From positions 632,167 through 696,166 of the forward strand of contig VWZL01000298.1 in the NCBI GenBank assembly GCA_013396915.1: DNA of 64,000 nucleotides, read 5' to 3'. The notes below the pieces were generated by a model. The model did not search any database and had not been told where the DNA came from. It saw only the letters and a list, made by a program, of their open reading frames with translations. Every line of letters begins with the position of its first letter. The first letter of the stretch is position 1. Shown piece by piece: positions 38,001 through 50,138 of this stretch. Source of the DNA: Stercorarius parasiticus. Taxonomy: Eukaryota > Chordata > Aves > Charadriiformes > Stercorariidae. The position numbers were made by a program, and so were the translations under genes.

Positions 38001-40187
38001 CTATACATATATATATATTCGGAACCTGTGCTATGTCAGTCTTTTCTTTGCCTCCTTGGCTTTTTTGGTAGACTTCCATTTGTGATCCCCTGCCAGCAGC
38101 ACTACCTGTACCTTTTCTCTCACCTGCTTGTGCCTGAGGTTCTCTGTTCACTTGCTGTACTTCCGCCACAGACATAAACGTAAAGAAGGGGGCAGGGATT
38201 TGCTTTCTTTAAGCTGCATTAAAGCACCTGCTTACTGGAACTCGCTATCTTTTGCTATCATTTTATGCCAATACAAACACGGTGCACGTGGTAGGGTTTT
38301 ACCCACTTGAAAACAAGCGCCTGAGAGGCAGAACAAGGAAGAATGAGGCAAAGAATTTAATCCCTGCTTGTTTGATGCTTAGGAGGGGCAAATGAGGTGA
38401 CTTTATTACAAGTGACAATGACAAGCCAGGGACTAGGTAAGCTTCCTCAGTGAAAACACTGCTATTGCTTTGCATACCCAGCCTTAGGACAACTCCTTAG
38501 TCTGCTGATACTCCATAGGCAAAGCTAGCATTCATAAAACTTTAAGTCTTCAGTGCTTGATCATTGTTTAAATACAGCACTTATAATAAAAGGAAGTAAA
38601 GGTTGATGTGTATAGACTAATTTCATCATGGTTTCTCATTCTTCCTTTTTCCTCCCATTGTTTATTGTGACCTTTTTCTATGTTAAGCCTGGGTTATGCT
38701 GTAAGATCCTTTAGTTGCTTAAAATGTTGTGCGTGCTTATTGTGGTATATGAATACACACACCGGGCTTACACTGGTGAATAGTGGGTGCTGTCCCAGTG
38801 TGGTGGAAGACAGTAATTCGGTGTGGAAGAACGCCAGTTCAGAGGACTGCAGCCGGTAAGGCTATCTTCCCAGGGACTGCCGTGCTTCTGATAGAGCTAT
38901 CCGCACCTCTGCAACATTTGTCAAATGTGCTACCCCTACAGCAAGTGAGGGCACAACAGAGTCAGGCAGAGTTTCTTTCTCCAGTTGGTATTTTTCTTGT
39001 AGAGACAGTGGAAAATCTGGATATCCAACTGATAATAACACTCCAGCTCCAGCATGCTATTCTTCTCCGCTGCACCAGACTAAATCTGGTTGTTATCAGT
39101 GAAGTTGCTCTTATTTTCACAGTGCCAAGGCAGTACCACACTGTGTCTCTCCTTCTCATCAGCTCAGTACCCTCAGAGTTGCTATGGACTCACACTTAGC
39201 TTAGCAAGAGTCAGGGTTTTTTTAAAAAGTATGTCCCATCTACTTAGCAGAGATTCCTAATCCTTTCATACAGCTGACTTGGAAGAGCGAGACTCAAAAG
39301 GCTTCTGTTCTGTTATAAACCAATATTTTTAGAGACAGATGTAACTTAATGGACCCATTTGGCTGCCTCTCACCGTTTCCCATGTTGAGACCATCTTGAG
39401 ATCCACAAACCTCCTTCAGTGCTAGGGACGCTGGTAGATGGGAATAAAAGGAGTTTTGTTTTCTTTCTCTTTTCTCAAGTGTGTTAGCTAACAGGTTTTA
39501 GACTCCTGTTATTGACAGGACAAATTGTACTTTAATATGGTTTAGTTGGCTCGCTCCTAAGGCTCATGTACACTACCTAACACATATTAAAACATTACTT
39601 GCTCAGCCTGCACCGGAATATATAATATAGTAGTTAAAATGAGTTAGCTAACACGTTTTGGAGAAAAATGCCACTTCTACTCAAGCCAAGACATTCTGTT
39701 AATGAGTTGAATATTCCTTCTAGCTCTTTCTTCAGCAAAGGGAAAATAGTTTTTACATTGTCCAGACCTCTGGCATGGGCTCACACGATGGGAGAGGCGA
39801 GAAGGCTGGCCCATGGGATTGGTGGAGCACACCCCTGCCCTGCAGGGCTGCGTGCTGGGCCACAGCCGAGCGCTCGACACCGGCTGAGCCTCGCAGGAGA
39901 AGGAAAGCAGGGCCAGGTGCCTTTGGCTGGAGCCCTGCTACACATGGGACCATGCTAGCTGCAGGGTCACAGCCTCTCCTGACAGTCAGGCCGACCGCTT
40001 CTGCTGGCACACAGGGAGAAGCTGAGCCACAGCACTGTAAAAGCATCTCAGAAAGAGGATGATGGCCAGGGAATATTAGGATGGAGGACAAATGTGTGTG
40101 TCATCCATAAAATGAGTGAAACACAACAAGGCTGGTTGTCAAACCTGATGACAGTGCCTGATCCTATGGCCGCTGAAATTAGTAGGA
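23081..40187. other. Long unique noncoding stretch
   Basis: About 17 kb of mostly AT-leaning sequence with low CpG density (about 10 per kb near 28-29 kb). Open frames are short and show no domains, signal peptides or similarity that I recognise. The only repeats I can support are simple ones: the (TTTTG)4 tract at 24825, an A-rich run near 34420-34449 and a short TATA run near 38004-38018. It is most likely intergenic or deep intronic. Confidence 0.6.
24825..24844. repeat. (TTTTG)4 microsatellite
   Basis: Four perfect TTTTG units, the same motif as the tract at 17351. No shared flanking sequence suggests that the two come from one duplication. Confidence 0.9.
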
Positions 40188-40190
40188 AGA

Positions 40191-40249
40191 ATGGAATGGA
40201 ATGGAATGGAATGGAATGGAATAGAATAGAATGGAATAGAATAGAATAG
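40191..40249. repeat. (GGAAT/AGAAT)n pentamer array at the CR1 3' end
   Basis: About twelve pentamer units occur, first GGAAT and then mixed AGAAT and GGAAT, ending where the CR1 3' UTR begins. The array is the 3' tail of the CR1 copy or an expansion from it. Confidence 0.9.
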
Positions 40250-40319
40250 TTTGGGTTGGAAGGGACCATTAAAGGTCATCTAATCCAACCTCCCCCACAA
40301 AAAGCAGGGACATCTTCAA

Positions 40320-41056
40320 CTAGATCACGTTGCTCAGAGCCCCGTCCAACCTGACCTTGAATGTTTCCAGGGATGGGGCATCTACCATCTGGGCAACCTG
40401 TGCCAGTGATTCACCACCCTCATTGTAAAAAATGTCTTCCTTCTATCTAGTCTAAATTTTCCCTCTTTTACTTTAAAACCATTACCCCTTACCCTATCGC
40501 AACAGGCCCTGCTAAAAAATTTGTCCCCATCTTTCCTGTAGGCCCCCTGAAAGTACTGAAAGGCCGCAATCATGTCTCCCTGGAGCCTTCTCTTCTCCAG
40601 GCTGAACAACCCCAACTCTCTCAGCATGCCCTCATAGAAGATGTGCTCGATCCCTCCGATCATTTTTGTGGCCCTCATCATGACCTGCTCCAACAGGTCC
40701 ATGTCTTTCCTGTGCTGAGGGCTCCAAAGCTGGATGCAGTACTCCAGGCAGGGTATCACCAGAGTGGAGTAGAGGGGCAGAGTCACCTCCATTGACCAGC
40801 TGTCCACGCTTCTTTTGATGCAGCCCAGGATACAGTTGTTGTTCTGGGCTGCGAGTGAACACTGCCAGCTCATTTCCATCTTTTCATCCACCAGTACCCC
40901 CGAGTCCTTCTTGGCAGGGCTGCTGTCAATCCCTTCATCCCCCAGCCTGTGTTGATACTGGGGGTTGCCCCGACCCAGGTGCAAGACCCTGCACTTGGCC
41001 TTGTTGAACCTCTTGAGGTTCACATGTGCATGCTTCTCGACCCTGTCCAGGTCCAT
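40320..41056 (-). pseudogene. CR1 ORF2 C-terminal remnant, frameshifted
   Basis: An open frame of 224 codons ends at 40382. It encodes the C-terminal part of the CR1 reverse-transcriptase protein. Recognisable family landmarks are KCRVLHLGR near residue 22, [12 protein letters not shown] near residue 50, [19 protein letters not shown] near residue 95, and [16 protein letters not shown] near residue 145. The catalytic reverse-transcriptase core and the endonuclease lie upstream and are missing. A small indel between about 40385 and 40405 shifts the frame. The family's normal tail (beginning [10 protein letters not shown]) continues in another frame to a stop at 40320-40322. The copy cannot make a working protein. 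Confidence 0.9.
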
Positions 41057-41995
41057 GACCTGCCTTGGGAAAAGTGGCAGGCAGTGGTGAGGGACTCAGT
41101 TTGGATGCCTCCTGTCAAGTCTCTTCCCCCATCACGCCCCAACCCATGATCCCTTTATTTCAGGAAACCCTGAGCTATGAAACTAGACCTCTTTGCCTTC
41201 TGCCACTTCTGTTACTCGCTGCTGTCATGATACCCGCCTCCGCAAACCCATCAGTCCAAGCGGTCTCTGGATTGCTTGAGCCCCCCTAAAATAAATGTGT
41301 TTGGTTGCATCTGGAAAATGGGCCTTTGATATTTTCATCACTTTGTACAATTTTACTTCAGGGTTGGTTTGTTGTTGTTTTTTCGGCTATATTTACAAAT
41401 TCCAGCAAGCTATCCTTAAGAGAAAGGTGCTTTTTACAAGTCTCCCATTCAGCATTCATGGCACAAATCATGGAAATTCCTTTAGGCTACACTGGTGCCA
41501 GACTCTGTGCCTCCGACTTTTATGTATGCTTAATAAAATGCATCTATTTTCTTATGACCAAACTATCTTGGTTTCAGTCATATCAGGGATGAAACACAAT
41601 TGCATTAGTAATGCCATATGTGCAGTGCCTGATCTCCTGTTTCTCCGTGTTTCTTTAGGATCTTTTTCCTGCCTCGGCATGGAACTTTTTCTTTTCTCTT
41701 CAGCTGTTCTTTTCTCCCTTTTTAGCCTTTTTCCTGCTGCTTCTCCCTCCTTCTTTTCCCCACCCCCATTTACACTTAACCTTCTGTTTCTCCTTGTGTC
41801 CTGGCAGGAAGGATATAATGCAATCGCTGCTATACAGTGACAAAGTAAATATGTAGCTCTGAGTAAGCGCAACAGGGTTGAACAGCCCTTTTGCAATATG
41901 ATACCGCATAATCTGCTTCCCTTCTAGAGATAGTTGCTTGAATGCTAAAGAGTTGCAGCTCCACTGCTTTTACAACTCAATAGTTTTTACCCTGC

Positions 41996-42013
41996 TTTTT
42001 TTTTTTTTTTTTN
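41996..42013. repeat. T17 homopolymer ending in an N
   Basis: Seventeen thymines are followed by a single N at 42013. The unresolved base next to a homopolymer suggests an assembly or gap-closure uncertainty. Confidence 0.9.
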
Positions 42014-45000
42014 ACAGCTCTTTTACTGGGACTGGTTCTGGAGCTATCTTCCAGCCTAAATCTAAAAGGAGAATAAAAGGCACGGGTTTGTGTTTCAGAT
42101 GATTCGCTCGTCTTTTGAATGCCCATGTATTTTTCCGCACGTAGGAGGAAAAAGGAAAGCTGGATTATTTATGTGTGGTAAAGCCACACACACGCACAGA
42201 GACACAGGAAGACTTCTAATGCTAAATCCTTATGACTAAGCACCCAACACAGTAAGCGTTCTCTTTACACAACTGCTGGTGGCGTGTGGGCTTTTTAACT
42301 TTCCCAAAGAAAATCATTAAGGGTAAAAATTTTCGAAAGAGCCTACATGACTCGGGGGTCTAAATTCCATTGAAAATCAATGGGACTTCTGGATCTAAAA
42401 ATTCCCTGTTGCTTGTGAAAAGTTAGCAATACTGAGTGGTGCCACTGAAGTGCATTTTATGCGTCTCCTACAAAGGGGTGCCTTTAATGTGCAACCAGAA
42501 GTTTGAATTATGGGTTAGCAGCTTTACGTAACGAGTTAAATATGACTAGTTTAATTAACTGCTTTACAGAAACAGATGCTTTTTAGTACCTGTGAATTTC
42601 ATACTTTAAAGGTACAGAGCAACTGCTGCAAATTCACCTGGGTCAGGAGACAGGATGTGGTTCTGGGTACGTTTTCTTTGGCTGCAAAGCTGCCTTGCGA
42701 GATCCTCTCCCGTACGCTCTGGCATCCCCCACGCCGCGGTTCACTGTCACCCTGAATTGTGCTGATACAACTGTCTGGGAGGCTGCGCTGTAAACTCATC
42801 AGTAAAAATTAGCCTCCAAAAAAACCTCAGGTTCTCTCATTTCCTTGACCATTTTATAGCGCAGTCTTACAGTTTTATTGGCACACATCAGAAAGGGATA
42901 AATTGCAATTCAAGAGCAGGAGCTTATGGGAAAACTGGGACTGGCAACATCTTTAGTCTCCTTCCCAATTAAATAAAACGTTCATGGAACCATGCTCCGA
43001 AGTCATGGCGCCATCGTTACTCTTCCAGCAGCAGTACCATGTTAAAAAGTATTTATTCCCAGCTCTTAATTACTGTCTGTTTGCTGCCCTTTCAGTTTTC
43101 CAGGCTGGGTGGTCACCTAGATCAGCCAGCCGATCAAGGTTACAAATGTATAAATAAACAGATAAATATGGATTAATAAAATACAAGTAAATGATAGGTA
43201 AGTGAAATATAAATAAGTATACAGATTTAACCTACTTCTACATTACTAATTTTTTTTTTTTTTGCTGGGATTTAGCAAATGATGTGGAAGGGGAAACAGG
43301 AGTGGCTAAGCTGGCATTACTGGTAAAACATAAATCTTCATAAAAGCCACTGATGACAATTCATATTGATTCCGGTGGTGCATTTTGCAACCTTTGCAAT
43401 ATTTTCCTGGGAAGAGTGGCAGGAGAGAGAGTTGTGGGGTAAGGGAGCTAGAATAGCTGAAAGGCAAGGAAGCAGAACCCTGAGATTTCCCAAGAAGTTG
43501 CTTTGGGTTTTATCTTTAAAGGAAATATCCTTTCTGAAACATAAGCATCTAAACTCCTTCTGCTATTCAGGAAGCATCTGAATTTGCATGACCAGGAATG
43601 AAGTAATGTCTTAATGCAAAATAAATGCAAAGCAGCTTAGAGTTTCAGCAGTTTCTTTCTCTGAAGATGACACTACACACTAAGGTGTCTCAAGTGCTGA
43701 GGAAGACAAACTTTTAGTCGATTTGCTGATTTGCACAGATTTAACAGCTGAAACTGTGCACCACAGCTACAGTGTGTCACACATACCAAAGAATAAAGTT
43801 AAAAATTATAATCCCACCAGGAAATAACAGAGAAACAAATTCTGCACTAATGAATGTATGCCTTCATGACACCAAATAACTCTCACCTAGTAAGATAAAG
43901 ATGAAATCTTATAGCCAAGAACCTGATTTATGGGCTAAGAGTGTCTCTTCAAAGCTCATATTTCTGTGACAGTGCTTTTGTAAAACACAAGACCTGCGTT
44001 GTATAAGTAGGATTAAACCTAGAGCCTTATTTCAGCAAACTCATAGTTGTAGTTAATATGGAGCTATTTCAAATATCAGGCCCATAAGAAGTCCTACAGA
44101 GACGTAATCAGACGCAGATGCTAAAATTTTCAAAGTTAAATCCCTTGTTACCAACTCTGGGAGGAGCCTTAAGTATTGCAAACAAGCACGATAAAATAAT
44201 AAAAGCCACAGTTCTTGAATACACATGACACTGTCAAGCTCTCTTTTGGCAATAAAGGCAACTGCTGTCCCTCCTGGTTGTTAAGAAAAAAATCTTGAAA
44301 GTAGAACTTTAAAGACTGCAGCAGCAGCAAATAAAGCCAGTCACGGAAAAACAGAACTAGCTTTTGTTCAAGTTGGTTTTAATCTCAAAATTCTTAAGTC
44401 AATCTCTAGATTTTGGTGACTCATGGATTTTGTGCAGCTGGAGTTGAAAATGGCTAGTCTAGCACCAAAACCCTGTCAAAAAAAACACTACTAAGGTTTG
44501 ATCTGAGGATGTTCTAGATACCCACAGAACTATAGACATTGAGCTTCCTCCATGGTATACTGTTTTAGTACAAGTTTTACTAATTTTTTTTTTACATATC
44601 CTCTTTCAAATACAGCCACAGAAGCCACTAGGTTTGTTATACAGTGAAACAGAGGTTGGAAAGAGAGAGATTAATACAATTATTTAGAGTGATAAAAGAA
44701 GAATTGAAAATAAGAATAAGGTTACTTGCCACGTTCTCTGAGGCTGGGACTTTTTCTGTGTCTCAAACCCATCATGTTGTTGTTGCTACCCAGAAACAAA
44801 TTAAGGAAAAGCAGAAACAACCAAGTAAGAAGGAAAGACACTTCAGGGTTGTGAAGATACTGTTGCAGGACACTACAAATCAAAGCAACAGCAGGGAGTG
44901 CAGTACTGGAGGAGCAAATTTGGAGCCGGGGCTGGGGCCAGCCCCAGTGAGCAGGAGCAGCGCCAGCAGCAATGGCACTGGGGAACTGGGAACAGTGTTG

Positions 45001-45274
45001 TGCCTCAGCAGCAGCAGGCAAAGAACCCCCTAAGTGTAAAGGTAACTCAGACAAAGTGAAAAATGGATGAGTAGAGATGGTGTTGGCACTTACGCAGCGA
45101 GTTGCAAAGTTATAAAAGTAGTGTGAAGAGGTACACAGAGTAGGAGGACTCTTACCTCTCTTCCTGGAGCAACAGAGCTGTCTGGCTGCTGTCTTTTTAA
45201 AGTCTTCATGTTTAGAAAATAATTATGTTGAAAAATAGAGAAAAAAGAACTTTATCGTGGATAAGAATCTACTT

Positions 45275-45306
45275 CATGTGTGTATATATATACATATACA
45301 CACACA
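45275..45306. repeat. Alternating purine-pyrimidine tract (TG/TA/CA)
   Basis: Thirty-two bases alternate strictly, from CATGTGTG through TATATATATA to CACACACA. The tract is also nearly self-complementary, so it could extrude a cruciform or form Z-DNA. Confidence 0.75.
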
Positions 45307-45499
45307 GAGTGTTTTCTTCCATTGCAGATTGGAGCTGTGGTTTTATGAGATGAACTATTTCAGCAAAGAAATGACCAGTAAATAGCTTAACACTATAGTC
45401 ATATCCTGATCCAATGTGTTTGAAGGCCCAGCAGTAATTCCATGCTTTATTACAGAAAAGTAATTTTATAGATAGGGGTACCTGCTTAAAGGTGGGACG

Positions 45500-45529
45500 G
45501 CGTGTGTGCATGTACATGCGTGTGTGTGT
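45500..45529. repeat. Alternating purine-pyrimidine tract (TG-rich)
   Basis: Thirty bases alternate strictly, built around GCATGTACATGC with (GT)n on both sides. It lies about 195 bases from the similar tract ending at 45306. Confidence 0.75.
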
Positions 45530-48500
45530 CAAGGTGCTTATCCTCTAATCTCTTTGCAGTGTTTTACAAATGCACCACATCTCAATTATGGGATATGCAA
45601 ACTTAAAAAGGCCACCTTTTCCACAATATGCTCAAGCAATGAGTAAGAGAGCAAGGTCGAAGAAATATCCCTGCCAGCACACGACAGAGGGAAAGAAAGG
45701 CAAAGAAAGAGCCAGCGTAAGTAAATAAAAAAAATTATTTGTAAAATCAAGAGATGAAAAAAGCTGCTAAATAAACATTTGTACAACTAGGCAAGGTAAT
45801 GCTACTCCTGAGGAGCTTTATTTACGTGGTTGGCCTTTACATGCCAGCTAATCCTTCTAGACACTGACCTTGTCAGCAGTGTTTGTGTAATCTCTGAATA
45901 AGAACTGTTCTTTTAAATAGTATCTCCAGGATGGCCAGATGAGAGTTTTGCATGAGCATTACACACGTAAAGGGCCCAGGGCATGTTCCTCTTCCCATGG
46001 TGGGGGTACCAGCCCCTTCTGCTCATGCTACAGTACGAACAAGCACCCACTGACTGGGGAGGGCCACGTTGCTGCAGCACAACATTCGGCTCTCGGGTCA
46101 TTGTGCCGGAGACTACAGATACCAAAAACATGCTGTACTGCAACTAACCTAGATCTCGGGCAGCTGGAATAAAATTACATAGGGGAGCATGTTCAAGGTG
46201 TGTTTTCACAGGGCATATGACAACTCAAATATTTCTGCATGTTGGAGACAGCCAGGCCAACTGTAGCGCAAGCTAAATTCTGAACTCCCATGTGACACAA
46301 GCCAAAGAACGCCGTGTGATACTTTTTTCCTCCAGTCTGATCAGGAGTAAAGCTTCGGGTTTGCCAAACCAATGTCAAAACCCAAGTCATGTCAAAAAAA
46401 ACCCAACAAAAAAAGAGCCATTTATAGCTAATTAAATGCTTTTCAAATTTATTCTAGAGCAGAGATCTAGACAGAAGACAGAAGGACCTCAAAGTTTGGA
46501 AATTTAAGGATGCTCTAGTGGCTGAGGAAGCACTGCACAAAATGTGTAATGCAGAGATTAATAAATATTAGTTGAAATTGTCAATAAATTGACTTTTAGG
46601 GCTCTTATAAGCTCACTGTAACAGAACAAAGTCAAGCAACAATGCATTATTTTAATAAAAGGTAATAAACAAGAGCCATGTGGAAGGTTTTAGGTATGAA
46701 GCTCTTTGAAGAGTTCGTGAAATAATACATGAAAATCCATGATGTGTGAGAGTGCAGCCCATCCACACACAGTGCTGCTGCCTGACCCTAGTTTATGTTT
46801 AAACCAGCTAAGACCAGTACAGGTTTAAGATATCACAAGCAAGAGTGAAAAAGACGGTTATGATCTGCAACTTGTTTTCTCCAAATATCAAAACATGCAA
46901 GTGGTAGTTTCAGATCAATTATTCCTTTTCCGGCAAATTACTTTCTCTGTGATAACATCCAGCAGTGGAAAGACTAATTTTAGCTGGGAAGTTCACAGAA
47001 TCTCACAGAGTCACAGCCACAGTCACAGCTAATTTGAGGCAGAGAAAGTTAAAACACTGTCAAAATATAAATGCTTCCTTCAGCTGATTCATTAGTTTGC
47101 ATATCGTAACAAGGACTTTGTGTTCTTGGGTAAGGTTAGTGCCTCGAGGACATCCTGCAGATGTGTGCATTCCCAGTCCGAAATTCTTTAATTTGTTATG
47201 CAAACATCAATTCTTTTTAAATACTGTAAAAAGAGAGACTTTTTATTGCAGCTAACAACTATCAGGGTTAACAATAGCTGCTCCTGTGAAGCTGCTTTTT
47301 AGGACAAAGGAGGACACCATATACTAAACATCTGTTTACCCATTAATGAACGTTATTTTTCTCATTAGAAGAGGTTTAATTGGCAGACGAACCTTGAAAC
47401 AGCTAGCAAGTGAACTCAGTAAGTCCTGCCCCAAGTCAGGAGGCCTGGTGTATTTTGACACGTTAACTATTTTTCCCCTCAAGGAAACCATGAGCTTTAA
47501 AAACCCTAAACAACCTAATAGCAGGCAAGCAGGCTTGCATTTTCACTTTTCCCTTTTCCCTTGTATGGGTGCAGTTTAAAGGTACAAGGCAAGCACAGAA
47601 GCAGCGGCAGATTTTGGCAGACCTCAGAAAGGGCTGAAATTTGTGATTTTTAGCCTCAGAAAGACAGCTGTGGCAGCTCCCCCACAAGCAAGGCAGTGCC
47701 CAGCTGTGCTTTGGATCAAGCAAACTGATTTTGGTGGTCGACTTGTGCGTGTTATTTCACCCAGGCTGTCCCAACACTGGATTTTCATTTCCCTGAGCCG
47801 GGGCGGGAGGGTGAGGCTGAGGAGACAGGCACCCAGGCGGTGGGAGGAGGCGACACGGGGGGCTGCCACCTTGCAGGCCTGCTACCCGAGCTGGCTGATT
47901 CCCCAGCCTCTCTCCCTTAAAACTAAGCCAGAGTTTCGCTGGGGGTCACTCAGAGCTCCCCACCACCCCTCCAAGCCCTACAGGCTCGCCTTCGTCCAGG
48001 CTGAGGGAAGGGAGGAGAAAAGAGGGTTGAGGACTTCTTTGGTGGCCTCTGGGGTGTTGTTTCAAGCTAAATGCTCTTACCTTTGTTTTTAATCTTTTTC
48101 TTGAGGCAGCTGAGATGTGGCCCCCATCTGGTATTTGGTTTCAGGGCAGCAGGATGGACCAGGAGACAGAGTCCTCTCTGACCCCTAGGGTTCCCAGGGC
48201 TTCCAGATGATCATGGGAGCACCAAGGGCCGTTGGTCTATGGGGTCTCAATCCTTTTTGCTAGACCATGTGAAGAGGAGGACAAAGACAGTTTGGCTCTC
48301 TCAGGGATAAATATCATGTCGTTTGATGTTGCGCACCTCAACCTGGCTGAAGGACCCTGACTAAGTGCCCTGAGTGCGGGACCTTGTCCCCTAAGCTCTG
48401 CCTTCAATGCACATCCACTACCTGCATGTGCCAACAAAAACCAGAAGGAACCTCCCTGCCAGTTAGTGCCATACCCCAGATGCTGTGAGCCGTACTGGTC

Positions 48501-50064
48501 TTGTAGGCTTCATCCAGAGGGTGTTCAGGCCTCCAGATAATTTGATGGGGAAATAAAAAGAACCCGCAGGGACTGCCAGGGTTTCTGCTTTCAAGATAGC
48601 CAAGCCTGCGGCACCAGATGCTCGCTGTCTTGCTCTATCCGTGCTGCCAGACACAGGCACAGTCAGCCGACGAGGGAGCAATGGAGAAGGCAAACAGACC
48701 ATACTCCCAACCCTGACCCGTGTAATCGTTTTCTCTTTCCCCTTTTATTCTGCAGCCTTGTGGATAATGGCGTAACATTTCCTTCTAGACGAAAGTGGGA
48801 TGCATGTGGAACAGAGGCGCAGCAGTAAGCAGATGCTGAAGGGGTCCTGACAGGAGTTTGACAGGAGGAGCCCGTGATGTTAATGGCAGATCTGAAGAAG
48901 GAGAATGGAGGCGACTAGAACACTACAGAGATGCTTTAAGAGGCCACAGTGTGCAGATGGACCGGGAATATCCCCCTTGAGAGCCACAAGCGGGACAATC
49001 CCCTTACGGTACAAACCAGGTTTGCACACGAAAACGAAAGATTTCATTTCATACATGGTATTCTAAGCATAAATTCATTAGATACTGTGACACACTCGTA
49101 TTTTATGATTAACAGAGACCTTCTATGCAGCAGAAAGGACAAGACAAACAGTATCCTGCCACATCTATGGCATCCAATAATGAGTTCTTGATCAGTGGAG
49201 GCTGTCCCAGTGAGGAGGTCTGTTTAGTTTTGGGAGTCAGTGAACAGTGACAGGCAGAAGCATGCACTGATCCAACCATACACCAACAAGCCTAGCTAAA
49301 TCCCATGCAAGTAACCTGTAGAGGACATTTTTATTTAAAGAATGATGCATTATTCACTATTATCTTTTTGTCTTCCCTCCTGTTTCCTGGAAGTGCAACC
49401 GCAGAAATACAGCATTTGGCCCAAATTCTGTGCTTCTGTGAGCAATCGTAGGCTCTCTGCCATCTGTGCTGGGCTCTGGGCTCTGGGTCTGACGTGGCAC
49501 CAGGCTGGTGGGCAATACTGTCAGCTTGCACTGGCTGCAGTGGTCCTTCTGAAGCAAATTCTGCAGTTGTAATAGCTGGAACACGAAGGCCACCTCATAA
49601 TAGTCTTATCACCTCAGCTTAGACTGTCACTGATATACTACTGCCACTGAACCTGGTCATGTTTAGGAATTGCTTTTCACTTCCATTTTCATGAAAACTT
49701 TGCATAATTGCACTTTCTCTTATTAAGTTTTCAGACAGCTTTGGTTAACACAGGAGACGAATTTTTCATTAAGTCAAATTTAAATGTCATTCACGTGAGG
49801 GATTTGAAAGCTGGAATAAATAAAAGGGGTAGAAGGCAGGCTTAGTATCACTGAATCTAGTGACTAAAGAAACTTTACATGAGATTAGTTAACTGGATAC
49901 TTCAAAAAGGTCCTAATGAGTAAGGACAGGTAGACAAAATGATATCTTCAACTTAACAATTGACTAAAAGGCTGGTCATCTAAAACCATGTACCTAAATG
50001 CAAGAAAAGTGGAGGGTCTAATAAACATGAATAAAAGGAAGACTTCCTGTGTTTCATTTTCTAA

Positions 50065-50138
50065 CTCGAGCATGCGCTCAAACGACGACTCGTTTGCATT
50101 GAGAATAATTAGTGATATTCTTCCAGTGCTGGAAGAAT
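50065..50138. promoter_or_regulatory. Cluster of dyad symmetries
   Basis: Successive inverted repeats are read directly: CTCGAG at 50065-50070; GAGC/GCTC around ATGC at 50068-50079; CAAACGA/TCGTTTG around CGAC at 50079-50096; and ATTCTTCCAG/CTGGAAGAAT around TG at 50117-50138. The last is a perfect 10-bp arm dyad. The cluster is locally CpG-rich, with six CpGs in 50065-50092. It could bind dimeric factors, for example HSF- or STAT/BCL6-like sites with TTC/GAA half-sites. That role is inference. Confidence 0.35.

Larger units (their letters stand above)
40189..41060 (-). mobile_element. CR1 LINE fragment, 5'-truncated
   Basis: The low-coordinate end carries the CR1 3' signature (TTTGGGTTGGAAGGGACC on the plus strand), followed upstream by an ORF2 C-terminal segment. 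The element is therefore on the minus strand. About 870 bp remain of a retroelement that is roughly 4.5 kb when complete. Truncation at the 5' end near 41060 fits incomplete target-primed reverse transcription. The 3' tail is an (ATTCC/ATTCT)n pentamer array and not the usual CR1 octamer. Coding content is described in a separate entry. Confidence 0.92.

Noticed and set aside
40382..41149. Other frames across the CR1 fragment, for example the plus-strand frames near 40949-41289
   Set aside because: They are shadows of the minus-strand CR1 coding sequence or run into unrelated flank.
41690..41770. Pyrimidine-rich splice-acceptor-like sequence
   Set aside because: No conserved open frame or donor site adjoins it. 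Pyrimidine-rich stretches are frequent in this window.
47643..48092. 149-codon open frame in a GC-rich patch
   Set aside because: GC-rich DNA has fewer stop codons. No domain or sensible composition is seen.
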